A stretch of 64,000 nt of DNA. Origin: AP-15 sp963716115. GTDB taxonomy: Bacteria; Pseudomonadota; Alphaproteobacteria; ATCC43930; CGMCC-115725. The DNA is taken from assembly GCA_963716115.1 (NCBI GenBank), contig CAVQSZ010000019.1, positions 12,496-76,495 on the forward strand. The letters are read 5' to 3'. Positions 7,984 to 15,308 of this stretch are shown one piece after another. Below the pieces are notes generated by a model. It worked only from the letters and a program-made list of their open reading frames with translations. It had not been told where the DNA came from and did not search any database. Position numbers and translations under genes: made by a program. The stretch's first letter is position 1. Each line of letters opens with the position of its first letter.

Positions 7984-9582
7984 ATGGCGAACGAGATGAC
8001 GCGCCGCGAGTTTGCGGCGGCGGCGGGGGCGGCGGCGCTGGCCGCCCAGGGCTTCGGCAGGCAGGCGCGCGCCGCGGCCGACAAGACCTTGCGCTTCATC
8101 GCCCAGTCGGATTTGCGCGTCCTCGACCCGATCTGGACCACCGCCTACATCACCCGCAACCACGGCTATATGGTGTTCGACACCCTGTTCGCGCTTGACG
8201 ACAAGTTCAAGCCGCACCCGCAGATGGTCGGCGACTACCATGTCTCGGCCGACAAGCTCTCCTACGATTTCACGTTGCGCGACGGGCTGAAATTCCATGA
8301 CGGCCAGCCGGTCCGCGGAGCCGACTGCGCCGCCTCGCTGAAGCGCTGGATGGCGCGCGACGCGCTGGGCCAGACCCTCGCCCTCGATATCGACGAGATG
8401 AAGGGCGGCGACGACAAGAATTTCTCGATCAGGCTGAAGGAGCCGTTCCCGCTGCTGATCGAGGCGATCGCCAAGGTGTCGAGCCTCGCCCCGTTCATCA
8501 TGCCCGAGCGGCTGGCCAAGACCGACCCCTACACGCAGGTCACCGAGATGGTCGGGTCGGGGCCGTTCAAATTCGTCAAGGAGGAGTTTCAGCCGGGCAA
8601 CAAGGTGGTCTACGTCAAGAACGCCGATTACCTGCCGCGCTCGGAGCCGGTGAGCTGGGCCTCGGGCGGCAAGGTGGTCAAGGTCGACCGCGTCGAATGG
8701 CTCTATATCCCCGACGCGATGACCAAGCTCGCCGCGCTCAACAGCGGCGAGACCGACTGGTGGGAGAACCCGCCGCCCGATCTGTGGCCGGTGCTCGCGG
8801 GCAACCCCGACATCGCCGTCGTGCAGGCCGACCCGCTCGGCAACCAGGGCTGCTTTCGCTTCAACTGGCTCTACCCGCCCTTCGACAACGTCAAGATGCG
8901 CCGGGCGGTGCTGATGGTGGTCAGCCAGGCCGATTTCATGACCGCCTATGTCGGCGACAAGAAGAACTGGATCGTCTGCCCGTCGGTCTTCACCTGCGGC
9001 ACGCCGATGGCGAGCGACGCGGGCTCCTCGGTGCTGACCGGCAAGCGCGATTTCGACGCGGCCAAGAAGCTGATCGCCGAGGCCGGCTACAAGGGCGAGA
9101 AGATCATCCTGATGGACGCGGTCGACCAGCCGCTGATCCATGCCGAGGCGCTGGTGCTGACCGATTTGTTGAAGAAGCTCGACCTCAATGTCGAGTACGT
9201 CGCCGCCGACTGGGGGACCGTGGTGACGCGGCGCGCGTCGAAGAAGCCGCCGGCGGAAGGCGGCTGGAACATTTTCGAGACCGGCTGGGTCGGGGCCGAC
9301 CTGCTCGATCCGTCGCTCAACGTCATGCTGCGCGCCAACGGCGACGGCGCCTGGTTCGGCTGGCCCAAGGACGACAAGCTCGAGGAATTGCGCATGCAGT
9401 GGCTCAAGGCGAAGGATTCCGAGGAGCGCCAGGAGATCGCCGCCAAGATCCAGGAGCGCGCCTTCGAGACCGTGCCCTATGTCCCGACCGGGCAGTACAA
9501 GAACAAGACCGCCTACCGCAAGAACCTCAAGGGCGTGATCGAGGGCCCGGCCTTCTTCATGTGGAACGTCGAAAAAGTGTGA
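7984..9582 (+). CDS. ABC transporter substrate-binding protein, family 5 (peptide/nickel type)
   Basis: Periplasmic binding protein of 532 residues. It has a Tat signal (TRREFAAAAGAAALAAQ) cleaved near residue 33, then the family 5 domain: LDPIWTTAYIT, FDTLF, LRDGLKFHDGQPVRGADCAASLKRW near residue 100, and VGSGPFKFV near residue 190. A GGGAGG ribosome site sits 6 bases before the ATG. Its usual partners (two permeases, two ATPases) are absent from this window, so it is solitary here. The ligand may be a peptide or another oligomeric or aromatic solute; family 5 proteins vary widely. Antisense long ORFs over this gene are frame shadows. Confidence 0.92.
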   Translation: MANEMTRREFAAAAGAAALAAQGFGRQARAAADKTLRFIAQSDLRVLDPIWTTAYITRNHGYMVFDTLFALDDKFKPHPQMVGDYHVSADKLSYDFTLRDGLKFHDGQPVRGADCAASLKRWMARDALGQTLALDIDEMKGGDDKNFSIRLKEPFPLLIEAIAKVSSLAPFIMPERLAKTDPYTQVTEMVGSGPFKFVKEEFQPGNKVVYVKNADYLPRSEPVSWASGGKVVKVDRVEWLYIPDAMTKLAALNSGETDWWENPPPDLWPVLAGNPDIAVVQADPLGNQGCFRFNWLYPPFDNVKMRRAVLMVVSQADFMTAYVGDKKNWIVCPSVFTCGTPMASDAGSSVLTGKRDFDAAKKLIAEAGYKGEKIILMDAVDQPLIHAEALVLTDLLKKLDLNVEYVAADWGTVVTRRASKKPPAEGGWNIFETGWVGADLLDPSLNVMLRANGDGAWFGWPKDDKLEELRMQWLKAKDSEERQEIAAKIQERAFETVPYVPTGQYKNKTAYRKNLKGVIEGPAFFMWNVEKV

Positions 9583-9800
9583 GGGCGTGCGCGTTCTCGT
9601 CTTCCCGGGCGAAGGCCGGGATCCATTTCCGCCGTAGATACCGGCCGCTCTCGGCCGCGCACGAGCGCGGACCCGTGGCCGATGACAGCCATCCGTCAGG
9701 CGCCACCACTGGACCGGATTTCTTACACCGGCGTGGTCGCATCGATGCTGCGCGCACCTCAAGCGCGTCCTCTGACGAAAACGGGATAACGACACCGGCT
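9583..9800. other. Intergenic stretch with a partial palindromic element
   Basis: There is no gene. It begins with a half REP-like element (CCCGGGCGAAGGCCGGGATCC, about 9604-9624) and then runs through non-coding sequence to the first 44-base inverted repeat. The short ORFs here have no homology I recognise. Confidence 0.6.
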
Positions 9801-9844
9801 GTCTCCCTCGCCCCGCTTGCGGGGAGAGGGCCGGGGTGAGGGGC
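9801..9844. repeat. 44-bp inverted repeat, left copy, flanking the DUF559 ORF
   Basis: This sequence is the reverse complement of 10217-10260 with one mismatch near the centre. Each copy is itself a hairpin (CCCTCGCCCCGC / GCGGGGAGAGGG). The pair bounds the DUF559 reading frame symmetrically. Confidence 0.85.
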
Positions 9845-10188
9845 GATTTTTCGAGCTCGGAAAGGAGCGTTTCGAGCACCCCGTCGAGGTTTTCAATGAC
9901 ATCGTTGTTCCAGATGCCGATCACGCGATAGCCGAGGGCGGACAGCTCGCTATCGCGTTGCCCGTCTTCGGGGCGTTCCGAGGGTTGCCCGCCGTCGAGC
10001 TCGACAATCAAGCGCCGCTCGCGGCAAACGAAGTCGACGCAGCAGCGATCGATGGGCTCCTGGCGGACGAATTTGAAACCGGCAAGCCGCCGGCCGCGAA
10101 GTCGTGTCCACAGCACCAATTCTGCCGGCGTGAGCGCGCGCCGCAACGATCGCGCGCGCTCAGCGCGCTTTTGCTCCCTGCCCCGCAA
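9845..10188 (-). CDS. DUF559 domain protein (Vsr/PD-(D/E)XK-like endonuclease fold), no stop codon of its own
   Basis: From a TTG at 10188 the frame encodes a typical DUF559 domain of about 113 residues: RRALTPAELVLWTRLRGRRL, FKFVRQEPI, DFVCRERRLIVELDGGQ (the acidic/Gln nuclease-like motif), then GYRVIGIWNNDVIEN and VLETLLSELEK. DUF559 proteins are small, Vsr-related putative nucleases of unsettled role. The frame has no stop at the end of the domain. It reads into the left inverted repeat (SPLTPALSPQAGRG) and stays open antisense to the binding-protein gene down to 7912. That tail is an artefact of codon bias. The true stop is lost or a base is missing. Confidence 0.75.
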
Positions 10189-10216
10189 CGCGACAATTCT
10201 TCTGCCTGATCGGCTT

Positions 10217-10260
10217 GCCCCTCACCCCGGCCCTCTCCCCGCACGCGGGGCGAGGGAGAC
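10217..10260. repeat. 44-bp inverted repeat, right copy, flanking the DUF559 ORF
   Basis: Reverse complement of 9801-9844 with one mismatch. It lies 29 bases upstream of the DUF559 start. A further half-element (GCTCAACCCATCCTACAG, 10283-10300), matching the repeats at 12891 and 18171, follows it. Confidence 0.85.
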
Positions 10261-10522
10261 GACCCTCTGTCGGTTTCGCCAAGCTCAACCCATCCTACAG
10301 CTACTTGCTGCTGAATCAGGTGGCCAGGATCCTTGCGAGCGTCGTCCCCGGCGGGCGGCCGGGCCTCGCCGATCAGCCCCGGCGGCCGCGCAAACCGCGA
10401 CGCGGTCTCGACCTCGCCGGAACCGGCCGATCACTTTTCGTTAATAGAGGTCGGGCAGGTTTGACCGGGCCGAGCGTCCCTTGTTATAGAGGGGCGCGCT
10501 TGCGCTCGATGGGGTGGGTCCG

Positions 10523-10882
10523 ATGTCGCTGCAGCAGAAGTATCTGGATATCCTGAGCGGGATCGTTCCGGCGGGGGCGGTGGGCGTGTCGCTGCTGCTC
10601 GGCTCGACCGGGCCGGGCGCCGCGAGCGAGCACCCCGCGTCATTGCAGCCTCCGGCGGCTCCGGTCGGCGAGCGGCTCGCCGCCATCCGCGAGGCGGTGT
10701 CGAGCGTGCTCGGTCCCGAGGCGGCCAGGCCCGCCGACGACAACCTCAAGCTCGCCTGGGGCAATTGGTGGCGCAACGGCGGCTGGGGCTGGCGCCGGCC
10801 CGGCTGGGGCGGCGGCGGCTGGCCGAACTGGAACAATTGGCGCAATTGGAACAATTGGAACAATTTTTGGCGCAATTGGTGA
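10523..10882 (+). CDS. Trp/Asn-rich cyclophane RiPP precursor (GrrA-like)
   Basis: Predicted precursor peptide of 119 residues. Residues 1-35 have a hydrophobic, export-signal-like segment. Residues 48-78 form a polar, probably helical leader (GERLAAIREAVSSVLG). Residues 79-119 are a core made of Trp, Asn, Gly and Arg. The core contains eight Trp-x-Asn triplets: 79-81, 83-85, five back to back at 100-114, and 116-118. It ends in Trp119. Trp-x-Asn is the three-residue unit cross-linked by GrrM-type radical SAM enzymes, and the gene directly downstream is such an enzyme (4 bases between stop and start). The ATG at 10523 is preferred over a GTG at 10514; a GGGGTGG ribosome site lies just upstream. 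No protease or transporter gene is adjacent. Confidence 0.88.
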   Translation: MSLQQKYLDILSGIVPAGAVGVSLLLGSTGPGAASEHPASLQPPAAPVGERLAAIREAVSSVLGPEAARPADDNLKLAWGNWWRNGGWGWRRPGWGGGGWPNWNNWRNWNNWNNFWRNW

Positions 10883-10886
10883 GCGG

Positions 10887-12107
10887 GTGAGCGACGACGG
10901 CCCGGAAGCGGGCGGCGCCGTGCCGATCATCGATCTGCTGGTCGTCCAGCCGACCCCGTTCTGCAATATCGACTGCAAATACTGTTATCTCCCCGACCGC
11001 AATTCAAAGGCCGTGGTCGCCCGCGAGACGCTGCGCAACCTGTTCGTTCAGGTGTTCGCATCGGGCTGGGTCGGCGAAACCCTGTCGGTGGTGTGGCACG
11101 CCGGCGAGCCGATGGTGCTGCCGATCGCGTTCTACCAGGACGCCCTGGCGATGATCGACGGTCTGAAGCCCCCGGGACTGCGGGTCGTCCACTCGTTTCA
11201 GACCAACGGGACCTTGATCGACGAGGCGTGGTGCGCGTTCTTCGCCGAGGCGTCGATCAATCTCGGGGTCAGCATCGACGGCCCCAGGCGCTTTCACGAC
11301 GCGAAGCGGCTGACCCGGTCCGGCCGCGGCACCTTCGAGCGGACGATCGCCGGCATCCGGCTGCTGCGCCGGCGCGGCGTGCCGTTCCATGTGATCTCGG
11401 TGCTGTCGACCGACAGCATGGCGGCGCCCCGCGAGATGTTCGACTTCTATGTCGCCGAGGGGATCGAGGAGGTGTGCTTCAACGTCGAGGAAAGCGAGGG
11501 CGACCACGTCTCGCAATCTTTCGGCGAAGCCGGGGCGGAAGACGCCTACTATGGCTTTCTGCGCGAGTTCTGGCGGTTGTCGTCCGAGGCCCCCGGCGCG
11601 ATCGCGTTCATCCGCGAGATCGAGCATGCGCTGGCGCAGGTGATCCGGCCCCGCGACGCCCCGTTCCGCAACCAGCTGGTCGAGCCCTTCGCGATCACCA
11701 GCATGGATTGGGCCGGCAACATCTCGACGTTCTCGCCCGAGCTGCTCGGATTGAAGAACCCGGCCTACGACGATTTTCTGCTGGGCAACGTCAATCGCGA
11801 CGCGCTCGTCGACCTGCCCGGCCGGCCGGCCTTTCGCAGGATGCATTCGGACATCGCCGCCGGCGTCGCCCTGTGCCGCGACGGCTGCGGGTATTTCAGC
11901 GTGTGCGGCGGCGGCGAGCCGGTCAACAAGCTCGCCGAGAACGGCAGCTTCGCCAGCGCCGAGACCGCCTACTGCCGCATGACCAGGATGCGGGCGACCG
12001 ATCTCGTGCTCGATGCGCTCGAGCGGGTGCGCCCGGGAGAGGCGGCCGCGTCCGGCGTTGCCGCGGCCGGACGGGCGCACGACCGCACAGCCGCCGCTTG
12101 GCGATGA
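10887..12107 (+). CDS. grrM: Radical SAM/SPASM peptide maturase, GrrM-type (three-residue cyclophane forming)
   Basis: Predicted to join the Trp ring to the Asn beta-carbon within Trp-x-Asn motifs of the upstream peptide, using S-adenosylmethionine and iron-sulfur clusters. It has 406 residues from a GTG start. The radical SAM motif is CNIDCKYC (Cys26, Cys30, Cys33), followed by TIM-barrel features (HAGEPMVLP, FQTNGTLID, GVSIDGP). A C-terminal SPASM domain has Cys330, Cys334, Cys340 (CGYFSVCGGG) and Cys363 (ETAYC), which bind auxiliary clusters. The CGGG...N...E.G....ET.YC layout is the one I associate with the GrrM/OscB family. The last 30 or so Ala/Arg-rich residues look dispensable. The stop overlaps a possible ATG of the next gene (12104). 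Confidence 0.92.
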   Translation: MSDDGPEAGGAVPIIDLLVVQPTPFCNIDCKYCYLPDRNSKAVVARETLRNLFVQVFASGWVGETLSVVWHAGEPMVLPIAFYQDALAMIDGLKPPGLRVVHSFQTNGTLIDEAWCAFFAEASINLGVSIDGPRRFHDAKRLTRSGRGTFERTIAGIRLLRRRGVPFHVISVLSTDSMAAPREMFDFYVAEGIEEVCFNVEESEGDHVSQSFGEAGAEDAYYGFLREFWRLSSEAPGAIAFIREIEHALAQVIRPRDAPFRNQLVEPFAITSMDWAGNISTFSPELLGLKNPAYDDFLLGNVNRDALVDLPGRPAFRRMHSDIAAGVALCRDGCGYFSVCGGGEPVNKLAENGSFASAETAYCRMTRMRATDLVLDALERVRPGEAAASGVAAAGRAHDRTAAAWR

Positions 12108-12130
12108 CCACTGGCGATTCGGAGGACAGG

Positions 12131-12865
12131 ATGAACAGGATGATCCGCCGGCTGGGCGCGTGCGCGATTGCCGCGGTGGTGCAGGCGGGGCTGGCCGGGC
12201 TCGCCCTCGCTCAATCCCCTGCGCAACCGAGCCTCGGGGGGCAGGCGCCGCAATACGGCGCCCCGGAGGCTCAGGGGGTGAACCCGGAGACCGCGTCGGA
12301 AGCGACGCCGGCGACCGAGCTGCCGGTGCTCTATGTCACCGGCGTCGAGATCCTGCGCACCACGACCGAGCCCAGGCTCGACATCATCCGGGTGACCGGG
12401 CTGACCGGGTCGCAGGGGTGGAGCGATCCGGAGCTGGTCCCGACATTCGCCGGCAAGCCCTTGGACGACATCCTCGATCTGCAGTTCATCGCGACCATGC
12501 CGGTGCAATCGCAGAAGGCCGAGGGGTTCGTCCCGATCGCGGCGGTCTTCCCGTTGCAGCCGGGCCACCCGTTCAAGGGCGTGCGCGTGCGCGCCTCCGA
12601 AAATGCGGTCGAGGTCAACCAGATCCCCGGCCACAACGAAGTGACGATCAATGTCGACAGCTGCAAGGATTGCGTCGGCAAGAAGTTCGCCGAGCGCGGC
12701 CAGGCGCAGCCCGGTCAGCCGGGCGTGGTCCGCCAGGAGGATTTGCCCAAGGTGCTGCGCTGGATCATCCCGTCGCGCGGGATCCGGGGCATCACGCACA
12801 GCCCGAACCGGCTCAACCTGATCCTCGACAACAACAACACGATCGTCCAGGCCTTCTGGGAATAG
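12131..12865 (+). CDS. Uncharacterised secreted protein linked to the cyclophane RiPP locus
   Basis: I do not recognise a family. The protein has 244 residues with a clear signal peptide (RRLGACAIAAVVQAGLAGLALAQ, cut near residue 28). A Pro/Gln/Ala-rich linker runs to about residue 65, then comes a domain that looks beta-rich, with one CxxC-type pair (CKDC near residue 178) and an end rich in Asn (LILDNNNTIVQAFWE). A GGAGG ribosome site stands 5 bases before the ATG. An in-frame ATG at 12104, overlapping the grrM stop, is an alternative start. The tight spacing suggests one transcript with the precursor and maturase. It could bind, escort or process the modified peptide outside the membrane. 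It does not look like the SBP_bac_3-type partner known next to other grrM genes. Confidence 0.72.
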   Translation: MNRMIRRLGACAIAAVVQAGLAGLALAQSPAQPSLGGQAPQYGAPEAQGVNPETASEATPATELPVLYVTGVEILRTTTEPRLDIIRVTGLTGSQGWSDPELVPTFAGKPLDDILDLQFIATMPVQSQKAEGFVPIAAVFPLQPGHPFKGVRVRASENAVEVNQIPGHNEVTINVDSCKDCVGKKFAERGQAQPGQPGVVRQEDLPKVLRWIIPSRGIRGITHSPNRLNLILDNNNTIVQAFWE

Positions 12866-12890
12866 CCCCATACGGTTCAGCAGTGAAAAG

Positions 12891-12971
12891 CTGTAGGATG
12901 GGTTGAGCATCGCGAAACCCATCGAACCGGCCGCAGCAGATGGGTTTCGCTGCGCTCAACCCATCCTACAG
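12891..12971. repeat. Inverted repeat element (CTGTAGGATGGGTTGAGC arms)
   Basis: Arms of 18 bases at 12891-12908 and 12954-12971 are exact reverse complements. Inner arms (GCGAAACCCATC / GATGGGTTTCGC) extend the stem. It follows the end of the RiPP locus. A second copy is at 18171-18245 and a half copy at 10283-10300. It probably also acts as a transcription stop between convergent genes. Confidence 0.85.
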
Positions 12972-12997
12972 GGCTCGATCGAAACTTGCTCTGAGCG

Positions 12998-13174
12998 CTA
13001 AGACTTGATGCCGAGGAGGCCGGCGGCGGTCTGCCCGAGCATCGCCGCGCGCTCGGCGTCGCTCAGATCGGGCGTGGCGAGGATGTGGTCGACGGCGGTG
13101 GTGGTCCACGGGTAGGGGTAGTCGGTGCCGAGGACGAGCTGGCCCGGGCCGAGCAGGTCCCTGCGGGTAGCCAT
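12998..13174 (-). pseudogene. Amidohydrolase_2 remnant (C-terminal end only)
   Basis: A 58-residue ORF. After MATRRDLLG it carries LVLGTDYPYPW, the metal-ligand Asp region found near the C-terminus of amidohydrolase_2 (aminocarboxymuconate decarboxylase-like) enzymes, and the usual closing helix (SDAERAAMLGQTAAGLLGI). All the N-terminal His ligands are missing. A strong GAGGAGG ribosome site precedes the ATG, so an internal deletion probably joined the start region to the tail. Downstream of the MFS gene on the same strand. Confidence 0.65.
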
Positions 13175-13194
13175 TGCCTCCTCCTCCTCTTGGT

Positions 13195-14436
13195 TTATCG
13201 CGCGTTCGCCGGCGCGCTGAGCGGCCACAAATCGGCCCGCCAGCGCAAGGCGATCAACAGGGTCAGCGCCGCGCCGGTTATGCAATAGATCGAGGCGGTC
13301 GCGGCAAATCCGATGCGGTCGATCAGCCCGCCCGCCGCCAGCAGGCCGAGCGGCACGCCGTAGATCGCCAGCATCCGCACCCCCATGACCCGGCCGCGGA
13401 ACCGCTCGCCGGCGCTGCTCAGCAGCAGCACCGACATCGGCACGAGGCTCAGGCTCTGGGCGAGGCCGGCGAGGATCAGCGCCGCCCGCCCGCTGGCCGG
13501 CCCCGGCATGTGCGCGAACACCAGCAGCAGCGCGTACCAGGCGATGGCGAAGACGACCATCATCCGCGCCGGGCGGATCATCCGGCCGGCGAGGCTGATC
13601 GCGATCGAGCCGAAGAAGGAGCCCAGCGCGAAGCTCGCGACCAGCGCGCCGAGCCCGGTCTGATCGATATGGTAGACGTCTCTGGCGACATAGGGGAGGA
13701 GCCCGCTGGTCAATGGGAACGCGGTCAGATTGACCAGGAAGGCGAGCCACATCGCCGCCAGCGAGGCCGGCGCGTCCCAGACATAGGCGAGGCCTTCCCT
13801 CAGGTCGCGCCACAGCGACAGGCGAGGCGCGCCGGGCGGCAGCGGCCGCGGCCCGGCCCGGGCCACCCCCAGGGTCAGCCCCCAGCCGCATACATAAAAG
13901 ACCGCGATGACCAGATAGACCGCGCCGATGCCGAAGGCCGCGAACAACCCGGCGCCGGCGAGCGAGCCGGCGATGCGCGCCGAATCCGCCGTCGCGCGGG
14001 ATATCCCCATCGCCGCCACCAGAGTGTCGGCCGGGATGGTCGCGGCGACCAGCGCGTTGCGCATCGCCTGGTCCGAGGTTCGGAGCAGGCCCGACATCGT
14101 GGCGATGACAAAGGCGTGCGCCGGGCGCAGCGCGCCGGAAAAGGCGAGCGACATCATCGCCAGCGCCAGAAAGCCGTAGCTCGCCCGCATCAACGAGAGC
14201 ACGCGCCTGTGGCCGAGCCGATCGCCGGCCATGCCGAACACCGGGGCCAGCAGCGTGCCGAGATATTGCAACGCCCAGAACAGGGTCAGGAGCAGCACCG
14301 AGCCGGTCTCGACCAGGACATACCAGCCGAGCACCAGATTCTCCATCTCGGCGCCCCAGGAGGTCAGCAGGTCAGCCGGAAATTGCCAGCGAAAGCTGCG
14401 CACCCGAAAGGGCGCCAGCATCCCCGACCAGGACAT
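13195..14436 (-). CDS. MFS transporter (MFS_3 / enterobactin-exporter-like)
   Basis: Integral inner-membrane protein of 413 residues with about 12 predicted helices. The loop after helix 2 has the MFS motif A-like GDRLGHRRVL, and a second, weaker Arg-rich loop follows after the central polar linker (near residue 220). The overall pattern (early PFRVRSFRWQF, then TSWGAEMENLVLGWYVL) resembles MFS_3 exporters such as EntS and macrolide exporters. It is likely a proton-coupled exporter of a small molecule. No biosynthetic cluster or regulator adjoins it, so the substrate is unknown. The remnant amidohydrolase lies downstream. Confidence 0.88.
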   Translation of the reverse strand: MSWSGMLAPFRVRSFRWQFPADLLTSWGAEMENLVLGWYVLVETGSVLLLTLFWALQYLGTLLAPVFGMAGDRLGHRRVLSLMRASYGFLALAMMSLAFSGALRPAHAFVIATMSGLLRTSDQAMRNALVAATIPADTLVAAMGISRATADSARIAGSLAGAGLFAAFGIGAVYLVIAVFYVCGWGLTLGVARAGPRPLPPGAPRLSLWRDLREGLAYVWDAPASLAAMWLAFLVNLTAFPLTSGLLPYVARDVYHIDQTGLGALVASFALGSFFGSIAISLAGRMIRPARMMVVFAIAWYALLLVFAHMPGPASGRAALILAGLAQSLSLVPMSVLLLSSAGERFRGRVMGVRMLAIYGVPLGLLAAGGLIDRIGFAATASIYCITGAALTLLIALRWRADLWPLSAPANAR

Positions 14437-14527
14437 CGCGCTGATGGCCGCCGCGCTGCGTTTTGCTTGGTGGGTTGGCTGGCGACCGGCCCCGCCGCCG
14501 GACGGGGCGGGGCCGCGGCGCCGTCGG

Positions 14528-14806
14528 CTACGCTTCGGCCGCGGTCGTCGGGTCGATCATGCGGCGGACCTCGGTGACCTTGTTGGCCGGGAAGCCGCTG
14601 CGCCGCGCGTGCTCGTGGATGATCGCCTCGTCCCGGGCGAGGTAGACGCAAAAGGTCTTGTCGCCGGCGACATAGCTCTCGACCCATTGGATGTCGGGGC
14701 CGAGCTCCCTCAGGGTCGCGTTCGATTTCTGCGCCGCCTCCCTCAGGGCCTGCCGCTCGGCGCTGCCGATCGCCGGCAGCTCGCGCTCGATGATGAACTT
14801 GCGCAT
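14528..14806 (-). CDS. DUF4242 domain protein
   Basis: Small cytoplasmic protein of 92 residues. It begins MRKFIIERELP and ends VTEVRRMIDPTTA, with the middle motif WVESYVAGDKTFCVYLA that is diagnostic of DUF4242, a ferredoxin-like fold family that includes a nickel-binding protein of Streptomyces. Function is unknown. A short run of bases separates it from the MFS gene start. Confidence 0.85.
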   Translation of the reverse strand: MRKFIIERELPAIGSAERQALREAAQKSNATLRELGPDIQWVESYVAGDKTFCVYLARDEAIIHEHARRSGFPANKVTEVRRMIDPTTAAEA

Positions 14807-15174
14807 CGCTCCTCCCGTTTCTCCGGAGCGTCATGGTAAGCGGCCTGTCGGGCGGTGGTAAAGCGGCATCGCCCGCGCCGCGAGGAGGCGCATCGGGGAT
14901 TTCGCGGGATATGGCCGGCCGCCGCCTGGCCAGGCCCGGGCCGGTGTAAGAAAAAGCGACAGCTCGCGAGCCCGACCACACCCGCGCCCTTCGCGGTCGG
15001 CGGCGGTCGATCGAGAAAGAATACGTCAAAATATCTCAACGCGTTATAAGAACCGTGCGGTGGCCGAAGCGCGGGATGGCGAAACCCCGCGAGCTGTGCT
15101 AGGATCGCGACCGTTGGGTTAAGGGAAGGCGCTTCGGGACCGGTGGGGCCGGAAAATCCGGCCGCGCGGGAGCG

Positions 15175-15195
15175 GGTGTCGAAATATCTTACACC
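15175..15195 (+). promoter_or_regulatory. Dyad GGTGT-N11-ACACC, candidate enhancer-binding-protein site
   Basis: A 21-base symmetric site lies 51 bases upstream of the -24 element of the sigma-54 promoter match. That is a plausible distance for a bacterial enhancer-binding protein such as PrsR, the regulator linked to PEP-CTERM genes. I do not know the PrsR recognition sequence, so the assignment rests only on symmetry and place. Confidence 0.4.
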
Positions 15196-15245
15196 GAAGC
15201 GCGGGCTTCTTTTCCCAAGACGCTGTTATGCCTCTGGTTTTCCAT

Positions 15246-15260
15246 TGGCATAGATGTTGC
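15246..15260 (+). promoter_or_regulatory. Sigma-54 (RpoN) -24/-12 promoter
   Basis: TGGCATAGATGTTGC matches the consensus TGGCAYR-N4-TTGC at every defined position, with GG and GC exactly 12 bases apart. It lies 48 bases before the PEP-CTERM ATG. PEP-CTERM proteins in Zoogloea-type bacteria are known to be controlled by RpoN with PrsK/PrsR, which supports the call. Confidence 0.72.
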
Positions 15261-15308
15261 GTAATAAGTGTGCGGGCGCGTTGTCGGCATTGATGGAGCG
15301 GGAACTCG

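Larger units (their letters stand above)
14807..15308. other. Long divergent intergenic region upstream of the PEP-CTERM gene
   Basis: No gene is supported. The right half is less GC-rich than its surroundings and holds a dyad (15175-15195) and a sigma-54 promoter match (15246-15260), described separately. The left part is GC-rich and holds the presumed promoter of the DUF4242 gene. Confidence 0.6.

Noticed and set aside
7912..10188. A 758-codon minus-strand ORF covering the binding-protein gene
   Set aside because: Only its first 115 or so codons (DUF559) have homology; the rest is antisense to an intact family 5 binding protein and reflects GC-rich codon bias.
10215..10556. Plus-strand ORF running through the repeat upstream of the cyclophane precursor
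   Set aside because: It translates the inverted repeat and non-coding sequence; the precursor frame with a Trp-x-Asn core is the supported one.
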